From positions 620,001 through 684,000 of the forward strand of contig JANVFP010000001.1 of the NCBI GenBank assembly GCA_027919835.1: a stretch of DNA of 64,000 nucleotides, read 5' to 3'. The position numbers and the translations under genes were made by a program. The notes beneath the pieces were generated by a model. It saw only the letters and a program-made list of their open reading frames with translations. It was not told the origin of the DNA and searched no databases. This document shows positions 51,471 to 63,518 of the stretch, in pieces (position 1 is the first letter of the stretch; each line of letters starts with the position of its first letter). The stretch comes from Lentinula raphanica. Its lineage: Eukaryota; Basidiomycota; Agaricomycetes; Agaricales; Omphalotaceae.

Positions 51471-52202
51471 GATGTATGTATGTACCGCCACTTGAGGAAA
51501 GTGCTCACTGGTGACTGAAGCAGTGGAATCTGGACAGCTTTGCAAACGTCGCTTTTTGGACTTCTTGGATAGTTTGGACTTCAGATCGATGATCCGCTTG
51601 TGAATACCTCAGAATAACACGATTCAGTGTAGCCTCGCTAGCCGTCTGATGGTTCAATGAAGAGTAAACGCGTTCATTGAATAACAGATTCAGTGACCAG
51701 TCGGCGAAAAAACATACACTAGGACGCCTTTTGACCATCGAGAGCTCCAATATTCAATGAACCATTGACCAGCGATATACAACACGACGAGTAAGGCGAG
51801 TGTTGCATGATATTTCGTCGTATGCATGTCATTGCGACGAGAGCCATTTTCATGATTTGGGAGCCATTGAAGAGAGTCTAGAGACTAGAGAGTGTGTGGA
51901 TTACGTGAGAGAATTCAACGCCGTCCGGCACCGTCCTCACATAAATAATAATATTCTGAGCCGGTAGACTCCATAGAAACACGTTGCGACTCGCAAGCCT
52001 CAAGACTCCAGAGAACAGACTGACCACACTCGAATCATACAAAATGCACTCACTGCGAGCACAAGCAAAGTCACCTAACCATGAAACTCAATGATTCTTC
52101 AAATATTCATGATTATACAAATCACAGCAGATAGTACCAGTCTATCCCCAACAACCAACTTCCCAACCACGTTTGCCCAAAAATTCCGGATGTTCTGAAC
52201 AC

Positions 52203-52897
52203 TTAAACTGCGAATCCTTGCGCCATGGCCCTGGCCTTGGCCAGCTCCCTCACCTTCTCTCTGAGCTTGTCCACCACACCATCTGGAAATTCTGAACCAT
52301 AGTTTTCCTGAAGTTGGGTGAATAGGTTAAGGAGCCTTCGCAACTCATTCAACCGGGCCCAGTCGGTAAGTTCAGCTTTCAGGAGCAACTTGAGCTTTGT
52401 CAGTAAATCACATGTGCACTCCGCTACTTCACGATTCAGCTGGTATATGAGTTCGTTGGTTTCCCTAATCTTTGTGGGTAGAATATATATATTCAACGAT
52501 TAGAAAAACAGATCAACACTTAGAAATACTGGACACTTACCAGATCTTTGTCAGTTTCGTTGAGCTCTCGGGCTTGCTCGGACTGGGATGATGCAGGACT
52601 CATCAGTATTGCTAGCGACCGTTCAAATGGAAAACAGATTCTCACTCCTATTGTTTCTGGGAATTGGGATAGTTCGCCAACTTTCTTCTTGAAAGGCCAA
52701 ACACGAGCTCTCAGCACAGGGACCTCCGTCGGCGAGGCCCCAAGCTCAGGAAGATCAGAACCGTATTGGCGGAAAGTCTGAACTTCGCCGGTCGATTTGT
52801 TATTCGAGGGAGGCGTCGAAATAGTAGGAGCGGCGAGAACACCGAAAGGAATAGCTCCAAGAAGAAGAACAGTCGCTCGAAGGGTGAGTCGAGTCAT
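52203..52897 (-). CDS. Small secreted protein SSP-E
   Basis: The closest relative of SSP-D, in tandem 1.6 kb away. MTRLTLRATVLLLGAIPFGV then LAAPTISTPPSNN; GEVQTFRQYGSDLPELG. A middle segment (KKKVGELSQFPETIG, then SEQARELNETDKDL) either reads straight through or loses a 63-nt GT-AG intron. Then an intron with GTAAGT precedes IRETNELIYQLNREVAECTC, LLTKLKLLLKAELTDWARLN, ELRRLLNLFTQLQENYG and VVDKLREKVRELAKARAMAQ. Stop at 52203-52205. The conserved 3' box is at 52117-52152 and promoter boxes at 52973-53161. Confidence 0.72.
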
Positions 52898-52972
52898 AAC
52901 AGAACGTAGATGTTATAGCAAAGACGGCGATGATCGTTTTTGGAAAAGCGGGTGTTGAGTGCGATTTGCGAA

Positions 52973-53161
52973 GGAGACCAGCTCTGGGGGGAAAATGTGT
53001 TGTGTTGCATGGGTTTTATATATGTAGCACGAAGGAGGAATTGACGCTCGAAAGAAATGACATTTTTCCAAAAGAAAAAGAAAAAAGAAAAAAAAGAGAG
53101 AGAGAATTCGTGCGTTTTTTCGATATGATTTGCAAGCGGCGATGATTGAATCAGTGAGGAT
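52973..53161 (-). promoter_or_regulatory. SSP-E promoter boxes 1 and 2
   Basis: Box 1 on the minus strand at 53161-53128 and box 2 at 52990-52973, the same words as in the other four paralogues. Confidence 0.7.
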
Positions 53162-54480
53162 GATCAGTATGTACTTAGGAAAAGTGCTCACTGGATAGCC
53201 TTGAAGACATAGCTTTTTGGATTTGATCTATTTGTGAACGGAAAAAAGAAAACATGGACTGCAAGACTCATTCGACCATTGAGAGCTCGAATGCTTATTC
53301 CTGGATCAGTATTAGTATTGCGACTCACGGTTGTATGCATGCAAGCGGGGCTGGTGATCACTATCTGGACGATTAGTACCAGTAGTGACTAGTCACTGCA
53401 ATACATACGTTCGGTACCTTGGAAAAATCGCTCACTATATGGCAATAGCCTTCGAGTTCCGGCCTTCTCGACTGCCTTCTGACTCTCGAGACCTCGATTT
53501 TTTTTGGCTTCTGGCCTGATGGCCGGTAGAACGAGCATCTGGAAGTTTGTATCTCCAATAAGTAGAGAAAGGCAGAAACCTGGAGCTCTGAGGTCTGCAA
53601 GGCGAGATACCCAGCGGATAGATACCATTGGCCGCGTTTTGCGAATATATATGAATGTATGGCATTCAAGCGGCGCCATCGCAGCTAAATCAAACGATGG
53701 TCGAGCGAGTTGTTTGTTTGATGCTTGCGAAAATCGACTGACAGGGATGGCCCTGGATGGACTCATGTTGTTTTGAAGATTTCTGATGGATCGTATGGTA
53801 GGAATAGTAACCGTCTTGGAAAGTAACAACGGAGTGAGGACTAGTGGGGATGCTTGGTTTGAAGAGATTGTAGTAGGAATAATGAAAAGCGGGATGGATA
53901 AGGTCGTATTGAGGAAGATTGAGGATAATACACGCAAGGGCACTGTCGGCGGCGTAGGACGAGGTATCTAGTCGGGTATGTATGAGTTTGGTACAATTGA
54001 TCAGAGAAATCCTGAGAAATCAAAGGAAATCCCTCACCGGATCCTAGTACTGGATATGTAGCCTTGGTCCTTGACAACTTGCGAGCGATGATCTAGTTCG
54101 AAGCACATTCGATACATTCCACTAGGCGGGGCAGTGAGTGACACTTCAGCTTGCCTGGAAGTGCAACTCAAAGTGGCTCTTCTCCACCTGAACTCCCCAT
54201 CTTAAACCACCAAGCGTCGTCTCATATGCCAGGAACTTCGACAGCTTCTAGACCTCTGAACAGCCTGCTATCTCTCTACCTCGCTCTTTGGACACCCATT
54301 TCTCATTCGCGCCCGCATGATGGGCTCGTGAACAAGCTCGTCACCAAGCTGAAAGGTCTTTCGCGTAGGAGTATACCAGAATCATCTGGATTCTGTGACA
54401 ATCTGCCGGAAAAAACAGAAAAATAGAAAAATAGAAAAAGAGAGCGAATTCTCTATTGCGTGTTATCGAAGGTCAATATG
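53162..54480. other. Region between SSP-E and orphan SSP promoter
   Basis: Open frames at 53389-53943 (minus, 184 codons) and 54151-54426 (plus) have no recognised motif. No signal-peptide start of the MTR type is found downstream of the orphan promoter, so a sixth SSP gene appears lost or replaced here. Confidence 0.4.
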
Positions 54481-54660
54481 ATTGCAATCGGAGGTGATGA
54501 TTTGATCAGTGAGGATGATGTATGTAGTAATGTACCGTTATCTAGGATAAGGAAAAGTGCTCACTGGAACGCCTTTTGACCATGGAGAGCTCTAATATTC
54601 AACGAACCATTGACCAGCGTTATACTTAACACGACGAGTAAGGCCGAGTATTGCAAGATA
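54481..54660 (-). promoter_or_regulatory. Orphan SSP-family upstream region
   Basis: Box 1 is recognisable on the minus strand (54516-54481). It is followed upstream by a stretch (GGACGCCTTTTGACCAT-like, GAGAGCTCTAATATTCAACG, AACCATTGACCAGCG) nearly identical to the SSP-D far-upstream region at 51721-51775. No box 2 and no SSP coding sequence follow. Confidence 0.65.
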
Positions 54661-54866
54661 TGGCGGTAAGAGAGAGCGGATTATGTAAAAGAGTTACAAT
54701 GCCGTCTGGCGCCAAGGTTTTATGTTCGTTCGAACTTCGTGCAACTTGAACTCGTCCCCGACAATCCAGTCCTGGTTCAACAATAGACCTAATATTTGTG
54801 AGTAATGAGCCTTCAGCTTCAGCTTCTAGTCTTCTGGTCTTCTGAACCATTGCTTTCATCTAGTCC

Positions 54867-56162
54867 ATGTCCGATGTATTGGTCGCTTGTTTGCTGCCAG
54901 CCATGCTGCTCTACTTAGGTGTTCGCCTTTCTGTTATTGACAGAGATATGTTTCGCTCGATCTGGCTCAACTCAATCTCTCTCTTCAATGTCACACATCG
55001 CACGAAAATTCCCTCCTTTGCATCTTCCCATGGCCCGTTCTCCGTTCAAACATCATCAACAGCTTACTCCAATTATTCCGCGCTGTCCTTAAACGAACTC
55101 TCTCGCATGCGTGCGTCGTATATGTCAGTCGGACGAACTCATAAGCGCATTGGCTACGAGATTGGGTACCCGAAAAAGCTGGACAAACTTTCGGAGCTCA
55201 TTCATCTGAACTCAAAGATCACCGACGGTATTGCTTCCGTCATGACGCGAACATACAGCCAGGAGCTCTCTTCTTCATCTATACGATGGTCAGAAATTCG
55301 TCATACGGCCATAGACAACCACGTTGATCCAGCCAGTCTTTCACGTATCCGAGAATTACTGAAGCATTTTGTTCGAGACTGGAGTGATGCAGGACTTTCG
55401 GAACGATCTATCATATTCGAACCTATCCTTTCCGTGCTGTCCACGCTGTCAACAACTGTGCGTTCCCAAAAGCGCGTCCTTGTACCTGGCTCTGGGTTAA
55501 ACCGCCTTGCTTATGACATATCACAACTTGGCTACGACGTTACTGCCTGCGAGCTGTCTGCCTACATGAATGGCGCTTTTCGGTTCCTCTTGGATCCTGA
55601 AATAACCAAGACTGTGAATCAGCACGAAGTGTTTCCGTATGCTCACTGGTGGAGCCATTCTCGTAACACCACAGACTTGTTCAGGGGAATACGCTTCCCA
55701 GATGTTATACCGCAGTTAGCGGACGATGACACCACCGGTCTCCATCTTATGGAAGGCGACTTTCTGACGTTAGACGCGAAGACCCCAGTGGCAAGCTCGG
55801 CCGTCCGCAATACGGAAGGCTATGACTTTGTGGTCACCCTGTTCTTCATCGACACGTCTGTTAACATAATACAAACCCTCGAGCAAATTCACAGATTATT
55901 GAAGCCAGGTGGAACTTGGGTGAACTTGGGACCCCTGCTTTGGTGTTCCAGCGCGCAGGCGCGGCTGGAACTGACCTTGGAGGAGGTATTAGATGTAGTG
56001 GAGGCTGTTGGGTTTTCTATTGTTGGGAAAAGGGATGGATCAGACAATAGCGAGCCCGAGTGTCTGAAGCGGCGCACTATCCCTTGCGAATATACACACG
56101 ACGACAGAGCTATGATGAGGTGGATATATGAAGCTGAATTCTGGGTGGCTCGGAAGACCTGA
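54867..56162 (+). CDS. Carnosine N-methyltransferase-like protein (N2227 family)
   Basis: Intronless, 431 aa. The N-terminus MSDVLVACLLPAMLLYLGVR is hydrophobic, perhaps a membrane anchor. The family order is clear: LSRMRASYMSVGR; VRDWSDAGLSERSIIFEPIL; QKRVLVPGSGLNRLAYDISQ (SAM-binding G.G motif); LGYDVTACELSAYMNGAFRF; EGDFLTL; YDFVVTLFFIDTSVNIIQTL; and LLKPGGTWVNLGPLLW. The C-terminal part EVLDVVEAVGFSIVGKR..CEYTHDDRAMMRWIYEAEFWV also matches. Known relatives methylate carnosine or protein histidine using SAM; the substrate here is inferred. Start ATG 54867 opens the frame. Confidence 0.88.
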   Translation: MSDVLVACLLPAMLLYLGVRLSVIDRDMFRSIWLNSISLFNVTHRTKIPSFASSHGPFSVQTSSTAYSNYSALSLNELSRMRASYMSVGRTHKRIGYEIGYPKKLDKLSELIHLNSKITDGIASVMTRTYSQELSSSSIRWSEIRHTAIDNHVDPASLSRIRELLKHFVRDWSDAGLSERSIIFEPILSVLSTLSTTVRSQKRVLVPGSGLNRLAYDISQLGYDVTACELSAYMNGAFRFLLDPEITKTVNQHEVFPYAHWWSHSRNTTDLFRGIRFPDVIPQLADDDTTGLHLMEGDFLTLDAKTPVASSAVRNTEGYDFVVTLFFIDTSVNIIQTLEQIHRLLKPGGTWVNLGPLLWCSSAQARLELTLEEVLDVVEAVGFSIVGKRDGSDNSEPECLKRRTIPCEYTHDDRAMMRWIYEAEFWVARKT

Positions 56163-56408
56163 GGCAGAAGTCTTATATCTCACGAACAGTGCTGATTAGG
56201 CAATCTAACGCAATCATATGCTACGAGGGAGTACATATGCGATGCCTGAGAATACATCAGTGATGGGGACTCAACTTCATACGAACCAGTCTTTTATTCC
56301 CGCGACCACCTTCCACGACCACCACCACCACCAACGCTTCCTTACTATCCCTTTTTCTGCTCACAGGCGACGATCCTCCCTCTTTAAACGCAAATCCGCC
56401 TGATACAA

Positions 56409-57667
56409 ATGCCTGGCTCGACCCTGCAAGTCTTCCTTCGACATCCCCGATATGCCATGCTCCTTCTTCTCGTGCTTGTGCCCTCAATATATATGTTACT
56501 TCCCTTCCGACCCGATCCTCCACTCATTCCTCTCCGCATCGCTCCGAATGAGTTAACGGACGTGGCTTATAGGATGGCGCAAGCGGAAGCGTTATATCAA
56601 AAGACGATATTAGATAGGACTGGGCTGATTTCCCGCTATGGTCCTCACCCAAGCGACATTGATATGTGAGTCTGAAATCTATGCTCTCTAGAAATCGCTG
56701 TTGATAGTTCTACTTGTAGGTTTCCTCCAAACAAATCCCCTTGGCCGGCGTATACTGTATGGGACTATTTCCCTGCGTCCTTCAATTGCCCTTACGAAGT
56801 CCGCCGGGTTGGTTCGTTGAGTGACGGAGGCAAATGGGTGTGCGGTCTCTCGCGATTGGTCGATAAGAAGGACTGTGTCGTATATTCTGTCGGTGCGTCT
56901 CCTTCCCATCTACCAGTTGTAATCACATCTGAACTATTCCACGCAAAGGCATTAACCATGAATCTTCCTTCGAGGCTGACTTGTTGGTCAATACCAACTA
57001 TTGCAAAGTTTGGGGTTATGATGCCTCCGTCAAGGGCTTTGCAAAACAAATCCCATTTACGGAGAGATATAGGACGACGTTTCATCGTTATGCTCTCGGT
57101 CACGTCGATCGTCCAGCTTCCGGTTCAGAATCAGCCATGTACACATTGAAAACTTTGATGCAAATGAACGGTACGGCGTTCCCGCCTCTCAAATGCGCTC
57201 CTTGGGACTTATTGAGAGCGCATTGTATCCACTTTGATGCAGGACACCAACACATAGATATCCTCAAAGTTGACCTCGAAGGATGGGAGTTTGACGCCAT
57301 CACAAACATGATAAAGTCATTTGTGACAGAGGACCTTCCAATTCCTTTCGGTCAACTACTACTCGAAATCCATGTTTGGGACAAGAACTTTGAATATCTC
57401 TTGAAGTGGTGGGAAGGACTCGAGGAAGCTGGGTTGAGACCCTTTTGGAATGCAGTAAGTACCTCCGGTCAATTTCAATCCTCACGATTATTTTAACACA
57501 TTCTCTTATCGTCGTAGCCGAATCTAGTCTACGTCAACTATGCTGGCTCGCGGAAACCAGAGTTAGCAGAGGTGAGTGATGATTTTTGTATCCTCTAGTC
57601 TTAACTGAGTTTATCCTTCCAGTACTCATTCCTGAACATCAAAGACGGAAATGTTTTCATCACTTGA
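56409..57667 (+). CDS. Membrane-anchored methyltransferase, METTL24-like (paralogue 1)
   Basis: Short cytosolic start (MPGSTLQVFLRHPRY), then one transmembrane segment AMLLLLVLVPSIYMLLPF, so a type II Golgi/ER protein is likely. Exon 2 carries WDYFPASFNCPYEVRRVGSL, SDGGKWVCGLSRL and DCVVYSV. Exon 3 has SFEADLLVNTNYCKVWGYDA and SVKGFAKQIPF. After an intron near 57169, HQHIDILKVDLEGWEFDAI (the FkbM-like D.EGWE motif), PFGQLLLEIHVWDKNFEYLL and AGLRPFWNA follow. Two short final exons give PNLVYVNYAG and YSFLNIKDGNVFIT, stop 57665-57667. Matches the Methyltransf_22 type family. Substrate unknown. Confidence 0.82.
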
Positions 57668-58553
57668 ACCAGAATCTCGTTCTCGAATGTAACTTACACG
57701 TATTGTTGTTGCCTACATAATGAACACCGATGACAGTGAGAGAACTAGCATCCCAGTGAGTTTGACGTACTGATAAGTTGCCCGTAGCATAGCAGGATTC
57801 AATTTCCTGTTCGTATCCCTGGCCTTTCATCTCCTTTCATAGCACGTATAGAGCCAACTGACAACTATTTCAGGCTATTTTCTTTGCATAGCGGTAAACA
57901 AGGTCAAACAGCGCCCTCTATGCTCCAATCACCACGGTTACAGGTGTTTTCAATTTCACTGCATGTTGTGCACAATGTACTGTAGTACACGCCAATGATC
58001 GATTGATTGGAAGAAACTGTTCTCATGTGGGTGCCAATCAACGTAGATTGTAGTCTCTAGACCGTTCGGCGTTGGAGCTCTGTTGGAACTTGGATCATTG
58101 GTGAGAATATCGAAGTTGTCCCCGTTTCAGACTTTCAGTTGATTCTTAATTTGCAAGACTGTTGTACCGTATCAATCTTAGTTTCACCCTGGAATTGGAG
58201 GTTCACGAAAACCGAGCTCATAACGCTGAAACTCAGAGAGATCATGATGAGCACCGTGAGGCGCCGCGCTGACAGAGGCTGACAGTGGCCACTGGCCATG
58301 ACGGTGCACAGAAGTGCACAGATCAAGCACAGTTTGTTCAAGCGATCAATATGGCCGTGATTGGGGTGCTTTTATTTTGATACATTCGGCAAGGGCGCCA
58401 CATTATTTAGTCTCCAAACTTCAGTACGGTGCTTTCTTTCTTCCTGTATATCTCTTTCTCTCTTTCTTCTCTCTCTCTCTTCCGGCTTGTCAGATTTTCA
58501 CTCCCTGATCATTCTTTGACTCCCTCTATCATCCATTAACTGTGACCTTCAAC
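57668..58553. other. Intergenic between the two methyltransferase paralogues
   Basis: Nothing recognised. A pyrimidine-rich tract (TTTCTCTCTTTCTTCTCTCT, about 58447-58480) precedes the second gene and looks like a fungal CT-rich promoter. Confidence 0.5.
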
Positions 58554-59929
58554 ATGGGCTCAGTTTGGAAACGCCATCCACGCTACTCAATTTTCCTAGT
58601 CTTCCTTCTCCTGGCGATATGTTTCGTACTCATACCTTCTGCACCGTACGTGCCTTCATACAACCACGTGGCATTCGAGGACACTACGCCTAACGTTCAA
58701 CAACGCTTCGCTCTGTCGGAGGCTATATATGAAAAGGCGCTCATGGATCGAAAAGCGCTTTTGAGGAGGTTCGGACCCCTTCCGGAGGACGTCGAAACGT
58801 GAGTGACTAATTTTGGAGTTCCTACCAGATATTGAGCGGGGTTCGTTGTGTTGCGTTTGTCCAGATTCCCCGACCACGATAAACCATACACAATCTGTAC
58901 GCTCCGTCACTATCTTCAATTTGACGTATTCATTGTTCTGATCTCATTCTGTGCTCACAGGGAACTTTTTCCCAGCTGCATTCAACTGTCCGTACGAGGT
59001 GCGCCACCTTGGAACCCTTGCTGATGGCGGCAAATGGGTTTGTGGCCTTTCTCGTCTAGAACGACAACCTGATTGTATCATATACTCCTTTGGTACGCTA
59101 TTTTTGACATTCCCTGACCGACTGTACCGTTCTTACCGATACTCTCAATTTCCTTACCCTCGGCAATCCGCGATTCATCCCAACAGGTATCAGTGGAGAC
59201 TCCACGTTTGAAGCTGAGCTTCTACAAAATACCAAACACTGTCATGTTTGGGGATACGATTTCTCCGTGAAAGGTTTCACCAATGATATACCGGAGGCTG
59301 AGAGATGGCGTACGACCTTCCACGCATTTGGTTTGGCCGGTAGTGACAGACCTGCAACTTCAAATGAGCCGGCGATGTATTCGTTGCAGAGCTTGATGGC
59401 CATGAATGGTGAGATTGAATGATATAGGATCATCCATCTGCTAATTGCGATGTGAATTAGGTCATGACCATATCGACCTTTTGAAAATCGATATTGAGGG
59501 TTGGGAGTTTGAGACTCTTGAAGAGCTCATTAAGCCTTACTTAATTTCGGGCGAGCCGCTGCCTTTTGCTCAGCTACAGCTCGAAATTCATGTTTGGGAT
59601 AAATCTTTTGCGTCATTTATGAAATGGTGGGAGATGTTAGAAGCAGCTGGATTGAGACCATTCTGGACTGAGGTGAGATCGCTCCATGCGGGCATGATTA
59701 GTGAAGGGTTGATATGTGTCTTGTATCACACAGCCCAACCTCGTATATGTGGACTATGCCAAAGCAACACCGAGTCTTACGGAGGTATGGATTCAGATCA
59801 ACCGGAGAAATATGACTCTAACGATCTCCATTATAGTACTCATTCATAAATATCAAAGGCGATAATGTTTTGACACAACCAGCAATGACTCGTCGCCTCC
59901 CTCCACCTCGTCATCCTCATGGACCTTGA
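58554..59929 (+). CDS. Membrane-anchored methyltransferase, METTL24-like (paralogue 2)
   Basis: A tandem duplicate of the preceding gene. MGSVWKRHPRYSIFLVFLLL then AICFVLIPSAPYVPS is a signal anchor. FPAAFNCPYEVRHLGTLADG then GKWVCGLSRLERQPDC, STFEAELLQNTKHCHVWGYD, FSVKGFTND, RPATSNEPAMYSLQSLMAMN, HDHIDLLKIDIEGWEFETLE, PFAQLQLEIHVWDKSFASFM, AGLRPFWTE, PNLVYVDYA and YSFINIKGDNV follow in the same exon order. The C-terminus is longer by about 15 residues (TRRLPPPRHPHGP). Start ATG 58554, stop TGA 59927-59929. Same likely membrane location and unknown substrate. Confidence 0.82.
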
Positions 59930-60297
59930 TTTAGAAGTATCGCAGTTTATCACCTTACCACCTATACCATGACTGGACTTTTAAACCCTTCGATGCATGC
60001 ATTGAACCCATTCGCTAGATTATTGGTGCACAAATTTACAATACCTCTCTTGTTATATAGCAAAATGGACCTCAATAGAAATATGTGAAATCATGGAACC
60101 GTTAGAAGAGATGTATTGCTCAGACTATCTATTTTTTCATCACACACTACGCAGAATCTTGATTGATAGGAGTTTTGGTGAAGTTCGTGACATTTGTGTT
60201 TTGGCGTGGTTTTGGGCATGGCAGTGTTGGGCGCTTGAAACCCTGAATCGCAACCTCCATCAGATTTTCGGACTTGAACTTGATTCAACCGTTCACA
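59930..60297. other. Intergenic, promoter of the F-BAR gene
   Basis: No gene supported. Confidence 0.5.
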
Positions 60298-63200
60298 ATG
60301 ACTGCGAGAAGGCAGCCATCGACGACTTCTCTCTCAAAGTATATTCGGGCTGGTTCTCCAGCTAACATCGGCCGTTCCATAGATTTCTGCAACTCGTTTT
60401 GGGGTGTTGGCGATGGAGGAGTTGATGTCCTTTTCGCTAGAATGAGAGGAGCCATGCGGACCATGGATGAGTTGAGGAATTTCTGGAAGGAAAGGTACGC
60501 AAACTTCAACATGTTCTGGATGATCCTAACATATTCTGTGCTCCTTATCGTAGAGCTGCTATTGAAGAAGATTATGCTAAACGACTTGGTAAACTGGCAA
60601 AACAAGTTTTAGGCAGAGACGAGATTGGGCAAGTACTGAACACGTTGAATCAGCGTGTAAGATCTGACCCTGCTCCTCATTCACAGAGAACTACGCAATA
60701 GTCTAGACACCGTCCGCCTCGAAACCGACAAACAGTCCAGTTACCATCTAACCCTCTCACAACAAATCAAGAACGATCTCGAGAATCAAGCAACCACTTT
60801 TTGCAACAAACAGAATTACCATAAGAAGGTCTATCAGTCGGCGATAGAGAAGGAATACAAGGCTAAACAGACTCAGGAATCTTATGTGAAGAAAGCACGA
60901 GAAAAGTACGAACAGGACTGCATGCGGATAAACTCTTATACAGCGCAGTCGACGCTCGTGCAGGGTCGAGATTTGGAGAAAATCAACCTCAAACTGGAGC
61001 GGGCTCAGGCGACTGTGCAGACGAACGAAAGAGATTTCGCCAATTTTGCCAGAGCGTTCCAGGACACAGCAGCAAAATGGGAGCAAGATTGGAAATCGTT
61101 TTGTGATACATGTCAAGATTTGGAGGATGACAGGATGGAGTTCATGAAGGACAATATGTGGGCCTATGCAAACGCTGTCTCTACCGTTTGCGTGTCTGAT
61201 GACGAGGTACGCTCTATCCTGGGCTAGTTGTCCCTTCGCTAATTGTCCCATGACATCCGTTCCAGTCATGCGAGAAGATCCGTGTGGCTCTTGAAGGGAT
61301 GGATTCCGAGAAAGAGATGGAGAACTTCGTCAGAGATTACGGTACTGGTCCTCAAATTCCTGCCCCGCCTGCATTCTTCACCTACAACTCTCCCGAGGCC
61401 TCATCCGCGTCTGTAAATCGCACAAAACCGGCCAACTTTGTTCGCTCTTCGCAGAGGAGCAGTCCTCTTCGTATGCCTCAGTCGATACCCCCCGAAGAAG
61501 AGGATGAACCCCCGGTGAACACCGCCGGTCGCGGAGCCGGCGGAGGCCACAGTGCGAAGAACTCGGTGTCAGACGTTAGACCTGCGAGCAGAGGTGCTAA
61601 CGGTATCAACGGCCAAAATGGATACTCGTCGTCCCCATCGCGCGCAGGATCCTCATCCAGTCCAGCCGCTGGGGCCAGCTCTCAACCGCTCAGCAGAAAG
61701 TCCACACATCGATCTTCGTATCGGAATCCTCCACCTCATGATCCTATGGCAGAACCTATCGATCCCAATGCTGAGACGTTCATCAAGGTGGGAGGGAATG
61801 CATACAAAGTCGATCTGAGCAATGATCCTCAACGGCAAGGTTCAATGGGATATGGCGCTCCTCGATCTGCATCACCCAGTAAGCTCAACAGTGCTAGCAG
61901 TGCTGCCGATGATCCTCTCGCTAGACAGCTAGAGGAGTTACAAAACCAAGTTCAGTCGGGAGGATCTGTCAGACGGAATAGCGTGTGGCGAGGACAGAAT
62001 AACACGCACGGGTCTTCGTCGAATACTCCTTCTCGCCAAGGAACAGCAGATGGTCTCGCTGCTCCACGAGCAAGCTCTTCTGCCGCTCGTGATTACCGCA
62101 ACTCGGCAGAAATGGTTGTCGGCTCACATCCATCACTTTCCCGCCCTGCATCTCCAAACCCGAACCCAAGTGCTCCCACTGCAGCGTTCATGGTACCGAA
62201 GAAACCTGTTTCTCCAGGCGCTGAGATCATCGATGGTGTGCTCACTGATTATCATCAATCTCTTCCTGGCGAAAGGAAGTCCATTAGTCGTTCTGGTAGT
62301 CGAAGTAGACCAGGAAGTTACATAGGACCTGGAACGAATGGTTTGAACGAGCAACAACAACAGCAACAACAGCAACAGCAACAACTTCAGCAGGGGCGGA
62401 ATTTGAATCGTCCGCCTAGTGTAGGTCATGCCGGCGTAGGCGCTCACGGACGTAGCAGTCCTCAGCCTATGTCTCGATCTGCGAGTCCAACGCCGTCACC
62501 GGGTCAACTCATGAGCCCACCTTCTGGTTCATCAGTGGTGAGGACAGGATCGACAGGATCACAGAGAACCCCCAGTCCCAACCCATTAGGTATCGCATTG
62601 GACGCGAACAACGCACGTGTAACCGTTGACGAAATGGCACAACGTTACCAACAGCAACAAGCTCCGATGCAGGCGCAAACGCAGTATCGGCAACCTCCAC
62701 CTTCTCAACAGCAGCAGCAGCAACCTCAATACACTGGTCGTTCTCAAGGGTTCTCCGCCCCCGTCGCACAGCCATCTTACGCTCCTCCGCCAGCTCCGTA
62801 CCAAGCCGCACCGCCGTCATCGATGCACGTCCAACAACAACCGAGCTACTCACAGCCTGCACCGCAACAGCCTTCATACAACACTGCTGTCTCTGCCGTT
62901 CCTCCTCCTCCTGCGCTTTATCAAGCACCGCCTCCTTCCCATCAACAACAACAACAGCCGACGTATCAACAGTCTCAGGCGCAGCAGGCAGCTGGGTATG
63001 GACAGATGGAAAGAGCGTTGACGGGTCCGGGTTATTATGGGAACGGTCAGCTTGTTCAACAACAACAACAGCAGCAGCAGCAGCAACGGAATCTGCATAC
63101 GCAGCAACAGAGTATGATCCATGCTCCTCAGCAGTCGTCTGGATACCAACAGACGATGTCTATGTATGGAAATCCAATGGGACGGACACCGTCTCCTCAG

Positions 63201-63518
63201 CCGCCTGTCGGGGCGATGGTCGCTGCGCCGACGAGACAGGTTACGGAGGATGGTGCTGGGATATTATTCTATGGTAAGTCTCACTCGGACATTTACATTC
63301 TCTTCTGTGAAATATTCATTCAACATCATTCGTCGACAGTTCAAGCGTTGTACGACTACCAAGCGACTATCGATGAAGAATTTGATTTCCAGGCGGGTGA
63401 TGTTATCGCAGTCACCGCTACACCCGAAGACGGGTGGTGGAGCGGGGTGCTGTTGGACGAGAATAGGAGACAGCCTGGGAGGCATATATTCCCGAGTAAT
63501 TTTGTTAGGCTTTTTTGA
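60298..63518 (+). CDS. F-BAR and SH3 domain protein (Cdc15/Imp2/Hof1 type)
   Basis: Membrane-curving scaffold of the cytokinetic ring and septum. Exon 1: MTARRQPSTTSLSKYIRAGS..FCNSFWGVGDGGVDVLFARM, TMDELRNFWKER. Exon 2: AAIEEDYAKRLGKLAKQVLG (FCH core). Exon 3: ELRNSLDTVRLETDKQSSYH, KVYQSAIEKEYKAKQTQESY and WEQDWKSFCDTCQDLEDDRM (F-BAR helices). A disordered Ser/Pro/Gln-rich region of over 550 residues with several poly-Gln runs leads to the C-terminal SH3: QALYDYQATIDEEFDFQAGD, DGWWSG and FPSNFVRLF. The second intron (60629-60686) starts with GC (GCAAGT) rather than GT; only this donor keeps frame. Other introns begin near 60495, 61207 and 63275. TGA 63516-63518. Confidence 0.9.

Noticed and set aside
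53389..53943. 184-codon minus-strand frame as a gene
   Set aside because: No homology recognised, no splice structure, unusual composition; left as unassigned.
62133..63149. Minus-strand Leu/Arg-rich frames opposite the F-BAR gene
   Set aside because: Produced by the antisense of poly-Gln and Pro-rich codons.
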